DNA of 12,108 nucleotides from Anaerolineae bacterium (GTDB lineage Bacteria > Chloroflexota > Anaerolineae > JACIWR01), in the NCBI GenBank assembly GCA_021162125.1, contig JAGGZG010000221.1, forward strand, positions 1-12,108, read 5' to 3'. A model generated the notes under the pieces. It saw only the letters and a program-made list of their open reading frames with translations, was not told where the DNA came from and did no database searches. The position numbers and the translations under genes were made by a program. Shown piece by piece: positions 6,317 through 12,108 of the stretch (position 1 is its first letter; every line of letters starts with the position of its first letter).

Positions 6317-7846
6317 ATGGATGATTCAACGCGATATGTGATGGCGCTTGACGCCGGCACCGGGGCCGGTCGCTGTCTCCTGGTCTCTCTCGACGGGCAG
6401 CACAGTGTGGAAAAGTATCAAGAGTGGCAGTATGAGTTCCCGGCTGAGGCCCAACCAGGGGGTGCAGAGTTCGACCCTGAGGTGTTCTGGGGAATCTTTG
6501 CCAACTTGATCCACCGGGCACTGGCCGAAAGCGGCGTCTCACCGGGGCAGGTGGTGGGTATCAGTTCCACCAGCCAACGAGAGGGAATCGTGTTGTTGGA
6601 TCGGGCAGGGCGTGAACTTTATGCCGGTCCCAATATTGACATTCGCTCTCCCAGTGATGGGGCACGCATAGCTGCTGACTTTGGCGAGGACATCTATCAG
6701 GTGTCCGGGCACTGGCCTTTCCCCATGTTTGCGCCCTATCGCCTGCTGTGGTTCAAAGAGCACAAACCGGAACTTTATGAGCGCGTGCATACCATGTTGC
6801 TGCTGAACGACTGGATTCTCTATCGTCTTTCGGGCGTGCGGGCCAGCGAGCCTTCCAACGCCACCGAGACGCTGCTTTTTGACCTGAAGACACGCCGTTG
6901 GGCCACAGATCTGATCGCGCGTCTGGGGTTGCCGGAGAGCATCTACCCGCCAGTGTTCGCCTCTGGCACGCAGATCGGCGAAGTCACCCCGGAGGCTGCC
7001 GCAGCGACCGGGCTGAAGGCAGGCACACCAGTGGTGACGGGCGGCGGCGATACCCAGTGTGCCCTGCTGGGGACAGGGGCGATTGAGGACGGGCAGATCA
7101 GCACCGTGTTGGGAACCTACGCGCCCTCCCAGCTCGTGGTGAATCGGCCGATCATTGACCCTCAGTATCGCGCCTGGAGTGGATGCCACGTGGTGCCCGG
7201 CAAGTGGGTCGTCGAGAGCACAGCGATGGAGGCGGGCCAGGCTTTCCGTTGGACGCGAGACGTCTTTTACGGCGGTGGTGGCACCGATGTGTATTCAATC
7301 ATGGATGGGGAAGCGGCTATCGCACCGGTAGGAGCGCGAGGTATCCAGGCCTTCATTGGGCCACGGGTGTCCAATTATCGCTACCTGTCTTTTTCGGTGC
7401 GTGGCGCTTTCTTCTTCCAGTTGCCCCCTCTGCCTGGATCGGCAAGCCGGGGGGATTTCGCTCGCGCCGTGTTGGAGAGCATTGCTTATGGCGTGCGGGC
7501 TAACATCGAGCGCTTGCAGAGCATCAGTGGCCGCCAGGTGACTAAGCTGCGCATCTGCGGCGGAGTGTCAAAAGGGCAGACCCTTCCTCGGGTATTGGCC
7601 GATGTGTTGAATATGCCGGTTCTGGTCCCTGAACTCAAGGAGGGGTCAGCGATGGGCGCGGCGCTTTGCGCGGCAGTAGGTAGCGGGAGCTTCAATTCCT
7701 TCAGCGAAGCGGTGGCGGCCATGGTTCACTGGGAGCGTGAACTCGTTCCCCATCCCGACCGGGTAGAGGCGTATCAGGCACTTTACGAGCAGTGGTTGGA
7801 ACTGGCGCCCCAGGTGTACGGCCCTGAGGCGATTGGAGAAGTCTGA
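6317..7846 (+). CDS. FGGY-family carbohydrate kinase, LsrK (AI-2 kinase)-like
   Basis: A 509-residue kinase of normal FGGY length with two ribonuclease-H-like lobes. The phosphate-binding motif ALDAGTGAGR is at 10-19, and SQREGIVLLDRAG at 86-98 closely parallels SMREGIVLYN of E. coli LsrK. EPSNATETLLFDLKTRRW (178-195) and GLKAGTPVVTGGGDTQ (232-247) also follow LsrK. D245 is the expected catalytic base, and GGVSKG (415-420) with EGSAMGAAL (442-450) forms the nucleotide site. It should phosphorylate the imported substrate with ATP in the cytoplasm, trapping it. LsrK is the closest relative I can recall, but the neighbours LsrB, LsrF and LsrG are not present, so the substrate is more likely a small polyol, ketose or sugar acid. 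A strong GGAGGTGA (6305-6312) precedes the ATG. The stop overlaps the next start by one base. Confidence 0.88.
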   Translation: MDDSTRYVMALDAGTGAGRCLLVSLDGQHSVEKYQEWQYEFPAEAQPGGAEFDPEVFWGIFANLIHRALAESGVSPGQVVGISSTSQREGIVLLDRAGRELYAGPNIDIRSPSDGARIAADFGEDIYQVSGHWPFPMFAPYRLLWFKEHKPELYERVHTMLLLNDWILYRLSGVRASEPSNATETLLFDLKTRRWATDLIARLGLPESIYPPVFASGTQIGEVTPEAAAATGLKAGTPVVTGGGDTQCALLGTGAIEDGQISTVLGTYAPSQLVVNRPIIDPQYRAWSGCHVVPGKWVVESTAMEAGQAFRWTRDVFYGGGGTDVYSIMDGEAAIAPVGARGIQAFIGPRVSNYRYLSFSVRGAFFFQLPPLPGSASRGDFARAVLESIAYGVRANIERLQSISGRQVTKLRICGGVSKGQTLPRVLADVLNMPVLVPELKEGSAMGAALCAAVGSGSFNSFSEAVAAMVHWERELVPHPDRVEAYQALYEQWLELAPQVYGPEAIGEV

Positions 7847-8736
7847 TGATTATTGATGCGCACATGCACGTGGGACACGAGAACCTGATCTCTGAGGATA
7901 TGGTCAGTTTCCTCAAGGGCAAGGGTTTGTGGAAAGAAATGCATCACAGACTCTCACCAGAGGGCGTCACAGAGGCATTGGATGAAGCAGGGATTGAGCG
8001 GGGGATAATCTTTCCGCTTACCTTCTCGCCTCCTCATGGTTCATGGCAGGCCCTTAATGACATGACCGCCGCTTACGTCCGGACTTATCCCGACCGGCTG
8101 ATCGGCTTCGCGGTGGTCAACCCACGAGAAGTCGCCCAGAGCGTAGCGGAACTGGAGCGGGCAGTGGGCGAACTGGGCCTGCGCGGGATCAAATTGCATC
8201 CCTCGATGCAGGAATTCTACCCCAACGACGAGGCATTCTTCCCCGTGTACGAGTTCGCGCAGGCGCGGGGCATACCGGTGCTTTGCCATACCGGGGCCAG
8301 TGCACCCAGCCATCCCGACAAGTATAGCCACCCCTTGCTCCTGGACGAAGTGGCTGTGAAATTCCCGGAACTGCGCCTGATCCTGGCCCACGCCGGGCGT
8401 CCGATGTACGCGGAGGCAGCCCTGTTGTTGCGCAAGCATCCCCACGTGTACGCCGACCTGTGTGCTAACGTCGGGCGACGGGATGGCGAGGCATTGCTGG
8501 CTTACGTCTTGCTGGCCCTGAAGGTGTACGCCGGAGCGACCAGCCGCCTGCTCTTTGGCAGCGACTACCCGATCTTTTGGCCGGCAGACTTTCTGGCTCA
8601 GGTGCGGGCTGCCGTGCACGGGGATTGGGCCCGGCGGTTGGGCTTGCAGGCCATTTCCGATGATGAACTGGAAATGATCCTGGGCGGGAATATATCATCC
8701 ATCTTGAGCACCTTTGACGAAAACAGGGGGACATGA
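7846..8736 (+). CDS. Metal-dependent amidohydrolase (COG2159/ACMSD-type, Amidohydro_2 family)
   Basis: A 296-residue TIM-barrel protein with the expected metal ligands. These are the HxH pair H6/H8 in IIDAHMHVG, H148 in PVLCHTG, H182 in LILAHAG and D240 in LLFGSDYP; KLHPS (116-120) is a further family landmark. Members include 2-amino-3-carboxymuconate-6-semialdehyde decarboxylase, aromatic-acid decarboxylases and sugar-lactone hydrolases, so the reaction may be a hydrolysis or a non-oxidative decarboxylation. In a sugar operon a lactonase or a C-C/C-O hydrolase seems more likely than an aromatic decarboxylase, but that is inference. There is no signal peptide, so it acts in the cytoplasm. 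The start is coupled to the kinase stop (TGATG), with GGAGAAG at 7835-7841 as ribosome site. The 3' end overlaps the dehydrogenase by four bases (ATGA). Confidence 0.87.
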   Translation: MIIDAHMHVGHENLISEDMVSFLKGKGLWKEMHHRLSPEGVTEALDEAGIERGIIFPLTFSPPHGSWQALNDMTAAYVRTYPDRLIGFAVVNPREVAQSVAELERAVGELGLRGIKLHPSMQEFYPNDEAFFPVYEFAQARGIPVLCHTGASAPSHPDKYSHPLLLDEVAVKFPELRLILAHAGRPMYAEAALLLRKHPHVYADLCANVGRRDGEALLAYVLLALKVYAGATSRLLFGSDYPIFWPADFLAQVRAAVHGDWARRLGLQAISDDELEMILGGNISSILSTFDENRGT

Positions 8737-9767
8737 TTGTGACCACAAAGATTTTCGCCTCGGCACGTTTGTCATCGCATTGGCTGGCAAGATTGCGGGA
8801 ATACGGGCAGGTTGATCATTATGACTGGAGCGCGGCCGGCCGCCTGCTTAACGCGGAGGAACTGGCAAGCCGGATGCGGGATAGCGACATCCTGATCGTT
8901 GAGTCCGATCAGGTCACGGCTGAGATGATACGCCAGTCACCACAGTTGAAGCTGATCGCGGTCTGTCGGGGCGGGGTAATCAATGTAGATATCGACGCCG
9001 CTTCCGAGTTGGGCATCCTGGTTATCAATGCACCCGGTCGCAACGCCGATGCGGTTGCCGATCTGACCGTTTGTCTGATGATTATGGCCGCCCGGCACGT
9101 GCTCTCCGCTGCCCAGGCCCTGGCCGATGGTCGTTGGGCGCGTAATGGCCGTCGTTGGGCGTACGTAACCCATCAAGGGATAGAGCTGCCCGGCCGGACG
9201 GCGGGGTTGATAGGACTGGGAGCTATCGGCAAGCGAGTGGCTGGCCGGCTCAAGGGATTCGGGATGCGCCTGCTGGCCTATGACCCTTATGTTTCGCCAG
9301 AAACGGGCGCGGCTTTTGGCGTGGAAATGGTGGATCTGGTGACCTTGCTGCGCGAAGCGGATTTCGTTTCTCTGCACGTGGTAGTGACACCGGAGACGAA
9401 AGGAATGATCGGGGCAGAAGAGTTCGCGTTAATGAAACCGACCGCTTATTTGATCAACACGGCACGCGCAGCATTGGTGGATGAGCAGGCGATGCTGGAG
9501 GCATTGCGCGAAAAACGCATCGCCGGCGCAGCGCTGGATGTGTACCATCACGAGCCACTGTCACTTGACAATCCGTTGCTGTCGTTAGATAATGTCACCT
9601 GTACACCGCACATCGGCGGTGCCAGCCGGGATGTGGTTGACCACCAATCGCGCATGGTTGTGGAGGGCATCATAGATTTTCTGGAAGGGCGACAGCCGGC
9701 CTTTCCGGTAAACCTTGGCCGTGTGCGGGAGCGGTTCAACTGGAACAACGAGGCTCAAAAGGATTGA
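8733..9767 (+). CDS. NAD-dependent D-isomer-specific 2-hydroxyacid dehydrogenase
   Basis: A 344-residue enzyme of the SerA/glycerate/phosphoglycerate dehydrogenase family, without a C-terminal ACT domain. The substrate domain (1-105 plus the C-terminus) includes the motif CRGGVINVDIDAA (78-90). The Rossmann domain has GLGAIG (161-166) and, at the end of the next strand, D184 in AYDPY, which favours NAD over NADP. The catalytic triad is complete: R245 in NTARAALVD, E274 in DVYHHEP and H293 in TPHIGG. It interconverts a D-2-hydroxyacid and a 2-oxoacid; in this operon it would act on a sugar-acid intermediate, possibly phosphorylated. The start at 8733 overlaps the amidohydrolase stop (ATGA) and AGGGGG lies just upstream. 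A serine-biosynthesis role is unlikely given the context. Confidence 0.9.
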   Translation: MIVTTKIFASARLSSHWLARLREYGQVDHYDWSAAGRLLNAEELASRMRDSDILIVESDQVTAEMIRQSPQLKLIAVCRGGVINVDIDAASELGILVINAPGRNADAVADLTVCLMIMAARHVLSAAQALADGRWARNGRRWAYVTHQGIELPGRTAGLIGLGAIGKRVAGRLKGFGMRLLAYDPYVSPETGAAFGVEMVDLVTLLREADFVSLHVVVTPETKGMIGAEEFALMKPTAYLINTARAALVDEQAMLEALREKRIAGAALDVYHHEPLSLDNPLLSLDNVTCTPHIGGASRDVVDHQSRMVVEGIIDFLEGRQPAFPVNLGRVRERFNWNNEAQKD

Positions 9768-9771
9768 CACC

Positions 9772-10539
9772 GTGACCGAATTGAGCAGAATCAAAGGCAT
9801 TCCTTTATACGTGCAAATCCGGGAGGCTATCCGGGAGCAAATCGAGCGCGGGGAACTGCATGTCGGCGACAAGCTTCCTTCCGAGGAGGAACTCGCCGAG
9901 CAATTCGGCGTCAGCCGCATGACCGCACGACGGGGGCTGGATGATCTGGTCCAGGAAGGACTCTTGCAACGCAAGCACGGCGTAGGTACCCTGGTCGTAT
10001 CGCGCCGGATCACGCGCAACTATACTCGCCTGACCAGCTTCTACGAGCAAGCAGCCGAAGAGGGTCTGGAGCCCTCGTCTAAACTGTTGGATTTCTCGGT
10101 GGTCCAGGCCTCTGCTGACCTGGCCAGCCGTTTGATGGTCGAGCCAGGTGCACCCGTGATGCGCATCACGCGCCTACGGCTGCTCGGTGGGGAGCCGATA
10201 GCCCTCCACGTAGCCCACGTTGCGCGTGATTTGTGTCCCGCATTGCTGAACGAAGACTTAGAGGATCAATCTTTGTACCGGCTCTATGAATCTCACGGCC
10301 TGAAGATTGTCTGGGCCAGACAACGCATTGAAGCGCGTGCTGCCACTGAGGAACAGGCTCGCTACCTGGGGCTGAAGCCGGGTGCGCCGGTGCTTTACTC
10401 AGAACGTACGACTTACACAACTAACAACACGCCGATTGAATGGGTGCAGGCTTATGCCAGCGGTGCTCCCTACGCTATCGAGGTCACACTATTTCGCGAC
10501 GAGAGTGCTTCGCCGAACATAATAGCAGGAGTCGAATAA
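9772..10539 (+). CDS. GntR-family transcriptional regulator, HutC subfamily (UTRA effector domain)
   Basis: A 255-residue regulator. Residues 9-78 form the winged helix-turn-helix, with PLYVQIREAIREQIERGEL, then DKLPSEEELAEQFGVSRM (33-50) and TARRGLDDLVQEGLLQRKHG (51-70). From about 85 onwards is the UTRA ligand domain found in HutC/NagR/YvoA-type regulators. I chose the GTG at 9772 because it follows the dehydrogenase stop by four bases, has AAAAGGA upstream and opens just before the domain. An earlier in-frame start at 9715 would lie wholly inside the dehydrogenase. It probably represses the operon by binding the palindrome at 1491-1514 and releases it on binding the substrate or a phosphorylated intermediate, as family members do. 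Being inside the operon, it would regulate its own expression too. Confidence 0.9.
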   Translation: MTELSRIKGIPLYVQIREAIREQIERGELHVGDKLPSEEELAEQFGVSRMTARRGLDDLVQEGLLQRKHGVGTLVVSRRITRNYTRLTSFYEQAAEEGLEPSSKLLDFSVVQASADLASRLMVEPGAPVMRITRLRLLGGEPIALHVAHVARDLCPALLNEDLEDQSLYRLYESHGLKIVWARQRIEARAATEEQARYLGLKPGAPVLYSERTTYTTNNTPIEWVQAYASGAPYAIEVTLFRDESASPNIIAGVE

Positions 10540-11190
10540 ATGACCTTTATCGAACTGAAGCAGGCAGTGTATGAAGCGACAATGGCGCTGTATCACGCCG
10601 GCTTGATTCGTATGTCGGCCGGGAATGTCAGTGCCCGTGATGACGATGGACACGTGGCGATCACGCCGGGCGGTGTTCTATATGACCGTATGAGTGTGGA
10701 TGATATCGTGATCGTTGACCTGGAGGGCAATGTGATCGAGGGGCAGCACCGGCCGTCCTCCGAAACGCCAATGCATACCACGCTCCTCAAAGGTTTGCCG
10801 GGGTGCGGGGCAGTTGTGCACACCCACTCGATCTATGCCATCACTTTCGCCGTGTTGGGCGAGGCGCTGCCCCCACTTTGCACTGAAGGGTTGGCTGCAC
10901 GGGGCACGGTCCCTGTAGCCCGATACGCCCCACCGGGAACTCCACAGGCTGGCGAGGTGGCATTAGAAGCACTGCAGGCCACGCCGGGCCTGAGAGCAGT
11001 GTTGCTGCGGAATCACGGCCTGGTCGTCGTTGCCCCCGATTTGGAGACCGCTTGGCAAACAGCATATAAAGTCGAAATTCATGCTCAGATCACTTACCAG
11101 GCCCGGCAATTGGGCACACCTATCCCGCTCAGCGATGAACAGATCGCCGAACTGTTCAGGGTCTACCGTAGCGTGCGAGAGGCTCGCTGA
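10540..11190 (+). CDS. Class II (zinc) aldolase, FucA/AraD family
   Basis: A 216-residue protein, the usual length. Catalytic E75 is in PSSETPMH, zinc ligands H94 and H96 are in VVHTHS, and H159 is in LLRNHGL. These closely parallel E73, H92, H94 and H155 of E. coli L-fuculose-1-phosphate aldolase. Phosphate-binding stretches are present: GNVSARD (28-34), TPGG (42-45) and the PSSE segment. Family members cleave phosphorylated ketoses to DHAP and an aldehyde, epimerise (AraD) or decarboxylate 3-oxo-tetronate 4-phosphate (OtnC). It is therefore the likely last step of this pathway, feeding central metabolism. Its ATG directly abuts the regulator stop (TAAATG), with GCAGGAG at 10525-10531 as ribosome site. 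It is the last gene of the operon and ends 10 bases before a convergent gene. Exact substrate and reaction are unknown. Confidence 0.9.
   Translation: MTFIELKQAVYEATMALYHAGLIRMSAGNVSARDDDGHVAITPGGVLYDRMSVDDIVIVDLEGNVIEGQHRPSSETPMHTTLLKGLPGCGAVVHTHSIYAITFAVLGEALPPLCTEGLAARGTVPVARYAPPGTPQAGEVALEALQATPGLRAVLLRNHGLVVVAPDLETAWQTAYKVEIHAQITYQARQLGTPIPLSDEQIAELFRVYRSVREAR
11175..11187 (+). terminator. Weak candidate terminator at the operon end
   Basis: GCGAG, a three-base loop AGG and CTCGC form a short GC-rich hairpin that includes the last codons of the aldolase, followed by a T-rich but interrupted run (11188-11201). The stem is only five pairs, so termination may be inefficient and transcription could enter the convergent gene. 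Confidence 0.3.
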
Positions 11191-11200
11191 TTTCATCTTC

Positions 11201-11731
11201 TCACCCCGCTTCCGCCGACGAAATCTTGGTGCGTCGCCCAATCCAGTAAATGTAAGAACGGCTTACGATAAATCCAACGATGCTACCGCCGACAATCGCA
11301 ATGATAATCCACTCCAAGAATTGGCTCAGGATAACTTTCCAAAACACTTTCGCCCAGTCTTGCCAGAAAGTTGGGGAGCGTTCTCCGAAGACAAGCAGAT
11401 AGTCCATGTGAGGCAGCCCCCAAAAGGCAAGAAGGGCCGTGTAATATGTGTAGTAGCCGAAGATAGCACTACTCCAAACCGTTACACTTGCTAATGCTGA
11501 GGGGAGCGCTAACTTGTGACGGCGCGTTTCATAAATTGCAATGGGCACTACAGGGACGAGCCATACGCCGTAGTTCAAAGCGATTATAACGGGAACGACA
11601 AGAGGCGACTCCCCAAGTTGGCCCCACGAAATATGTGTCAACAGGTCGAGGTAATACCAGTCAACTACCCCGAACACCAGGCCGATGAGACAGTACACCA
11701 ACCATCGTTCGTTCATGGTACTTTTTTTCAT
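11201..11731 (-). CDS. Hypothetical membrane protein with four predicted helices
   Basis: A 176-residue protein I do not recognise. Hydrophobic segments at about 10-29, 44-67, 77-104 and 133-156 predict four transmembrane helices, and the tail is basic then polar (IGRRTKISSAEAG). It is rich in Trp and Tyr, including WYYLDLL (25-31) and FGYYTYYTALLAFWGLPHMDY (two overlapping aromatic runs, 91-111). The first ATG (11731) is preferred because AAAGGA lies about eight bases upstream on the minus strand; a second ATG five codons in lacks such a site. The gene appears to be a separate unit, convergent with the aldolase gene and downstream of another minus-strand gene that ends in its own terminator. 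It looks less GC-rich than the operon. No transport or enzyme motif is visible, and no function is proposed. Confidence 0.72.
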   Translation of the reverse strand: MKKSTMNERWLVYCLIGLVFGVVDWYYLDLLTHISWGQLGESPLVVPVIIALNYGVWLVPVVPIAIYETRRHKLALPSALASVTVWSSAIFGYYTYYTALLAFWGLPHMDYLLVFGERSPTFWQDWAKVFWKVILSQFLEWIIIAIVGGSIVGFIVSRSYIYWIGRRTKISSAEAG

Positions 11732-11897
11732 TTTCGCGATCCTTTACGAGACGTGCTGCAAGCCGTCCAACCGGCCGTTTGGAGTAGACACAGCACAAGC
11801 CGGAGAGTTCCCGACAGCGAGTACGAGTAAAAGAAAAGAGAGAGCCGTGCTGAAGCATCGGCACGGCTCTCCAGTTATCCCCTGCCTGAACACCAGC
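11732..11897. other. Intergenic region between two minus-strand genes
   Basis: It holds the terminator of the right-hand gene and, closer to 11732, presumably the promoter of the membrane-protein gene. No near-consensus promoter was found on the minus strand; TTGGAC with TAAAGG at 18-bp spacing is only a weak possibility. Confidence 0.4.
11831..11871 (-). terminator. Strong intrinsic terminator for the right-edge minus-strand gene
   Basis: GAGAGCCGTGC (11840-11850) pairs perfectly with GCACGGCTCTC (11861-11871) around a 10-base loop. Read on the minus strand, the 11-pair stem is followed directly by CTTTTCTTTTAC, a uridine-rich tail. It lies 26 bases beyond the stop codon at 11898 and so ends that transcript before the membrane-protein gene. 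On the plus strand there is no U-tract after the stem. Confidence 0.9.
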
Positions 11898-12107
11898 TCA
11901 TGGTATGCGGAAGCGGAAGACCCACGGCCCGGCAAGCTGCACATCGCTATATGGAGGTACCAGCTCGGTTCCCACCAATTCGGTCACTGTCAGCGTCCAC
12001 TCGCCCTGCCGTTCGTAGAGGGGTGCCAGGAATCCGTATTGGTAGCCAGGCGGGTCGTCGTTGCCAGAATATGCGGGATAGCCTTCGCTCTCCTCATCAC
12101 CATCACC
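11898..12107 (-). CDS. C-terminal part of an unidentified, probably surface or regulatory, protein (runs off the window)
   Basis: Sixty-nine codons are open from the window edge to TGA (stop complement at 11898-11900). The protein begins with an acidic GDGDEESEGYP stretch, has a short Gly/Tyr-rich region, and ends in beta-strand-like sequence: EWTLTVTELVG (36-46), then QLAGPWVFRFRIP (57-69). Such endings recall beta-rich C-terminal domains of extracellular proteins of the DUF4179/DUF5643 sort, but I cannot assign it from this fragment. Reality of the gene is supported by the well-placed intrinsic terminator just after its stop. Start and length are outside the window. Confidence 0.65.
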   Translation of the reverse strand, partial: GDGDEESEGYPAYSGNDDPPGYQYGFLAPLYERQGEWTLTVTELVGTELVPPYSDVQLAGPWVFRFRIP

Positions 12108-12108
12108 A

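Noticed and set aside
6539..7189. Long minus-strand frame opposite the kinase
   Set aside because: Antisense shadow of the FGGY kinase, with no domain or ribosome site.
8041..8619. Long minus-strand frame opposite the amidohydrolase
   Set aside because: It mirrors a gene with intact catalytic motifs and codon use; it is the antisense shadow usual in GC-rich coding DNA.
1712..8736. Full Lsr (AI-2 uptake) operon
   Set aside because: Only the kinase resembles Lsr specifically; the binding protein is RbsB-like and LsrF, LsrG and LsrR are absent.
9715..9771. Longer start for the GntR regulator at 9715
   Set aside because: It would lie fully within the dehydrogenase gene and add residues with no family counterpart; GTG 9772 follows the stop and has a ribosome site.
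1..12108. CRISPR array, tRNA, rRNA or insertion sequence
   Set aside because: No regularly spaced long repeats, no tRNA cloverleaf, no rRNA-like sequence and no transposase with terminal repeats were seen by eye.

Overview
The window is about 12.1 kb of fairly GC-rich bacterial DNA with tightly packed genes and clear Shine-Dalgarno sites. The binding protein is a lipoprotein with an Ala/Pro/Thr/Lys linker, ABC sugar-uptake genes are present, a PIN toxin pairs with an AbrB-fold antitoxin, and the fragment at the right edge ends in GPWVFRFRIP. Together these suggest an environmental bacterium, possibly Chloroflexota (Anaerolineae-like). That assignment is a style-based inference, not a proof.

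Left edge (1-1134): the N-terminal 78 codons of a tyrosine recombinase on the minus strand run off the window. A VapBC-type toxin-antitoxin pair lies divergently on the plus strand. The two units are served by back-to-back sigma70-type promoters whose -35 hexamers overlap at 370-376. This looks like an accessory or mobile edge.

Centre (1135-11190): after a 577-base non-coding stretch comes one nine-gene plus-strand operon: sugar-binding lipoprotein, dual-ATPase subunit, two permeases, an FGGY kinase resembling the AI-2 kinase LsrK, an ACMSD/COG2159-type amidohydrolase, a D-2-hydroxyacid dehydrogenase, a HutC-type GntR regulator, and a class II (FucA/AraD-type) aldolase. Genes are separated by at most 36 bases and several overlap. 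The promoter is near-consensus (TTGACA, 17 bp, TAAAAT). A perfect 24-bp palindrome sits over the predicted transcription start, and its core GTATATAC fits the HutC-subfamily consensus, so the embedded GntR protein is the likely repressor. A leader of about 220 nt follows, with an overlapping 39-codon reading frame.

The gene content describes a complete import-phosphorylate-oxidise-cleave route. A sugar, sugar lactone or sugar acid enters by the ABC transporter and is phosphorylated by the kinase. It is then processed by the metal-dependent hydrolase and the NAD-dependent dehydrogenase in an order I cannot fix, and split or decarboxylated by the zinc aldolase. No isomerase or epimerase is present. 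I do not recognise the set as a described pathway. It is the best candidate here for an undescribed system, and its substrate cannot be read from sequence alone.

Right edge (11191-12108): a four-helix membrane protein of unknown function lies on the minus strand, convergent with the aldolase gene. Next come a strong intrinsic terminator acting on minus-strand transcripts and the C-terminal 69 codons of another minus-strand protein that runs off the window. I saw no rRNA, tRNA, CRISPR array or insertion sequence.
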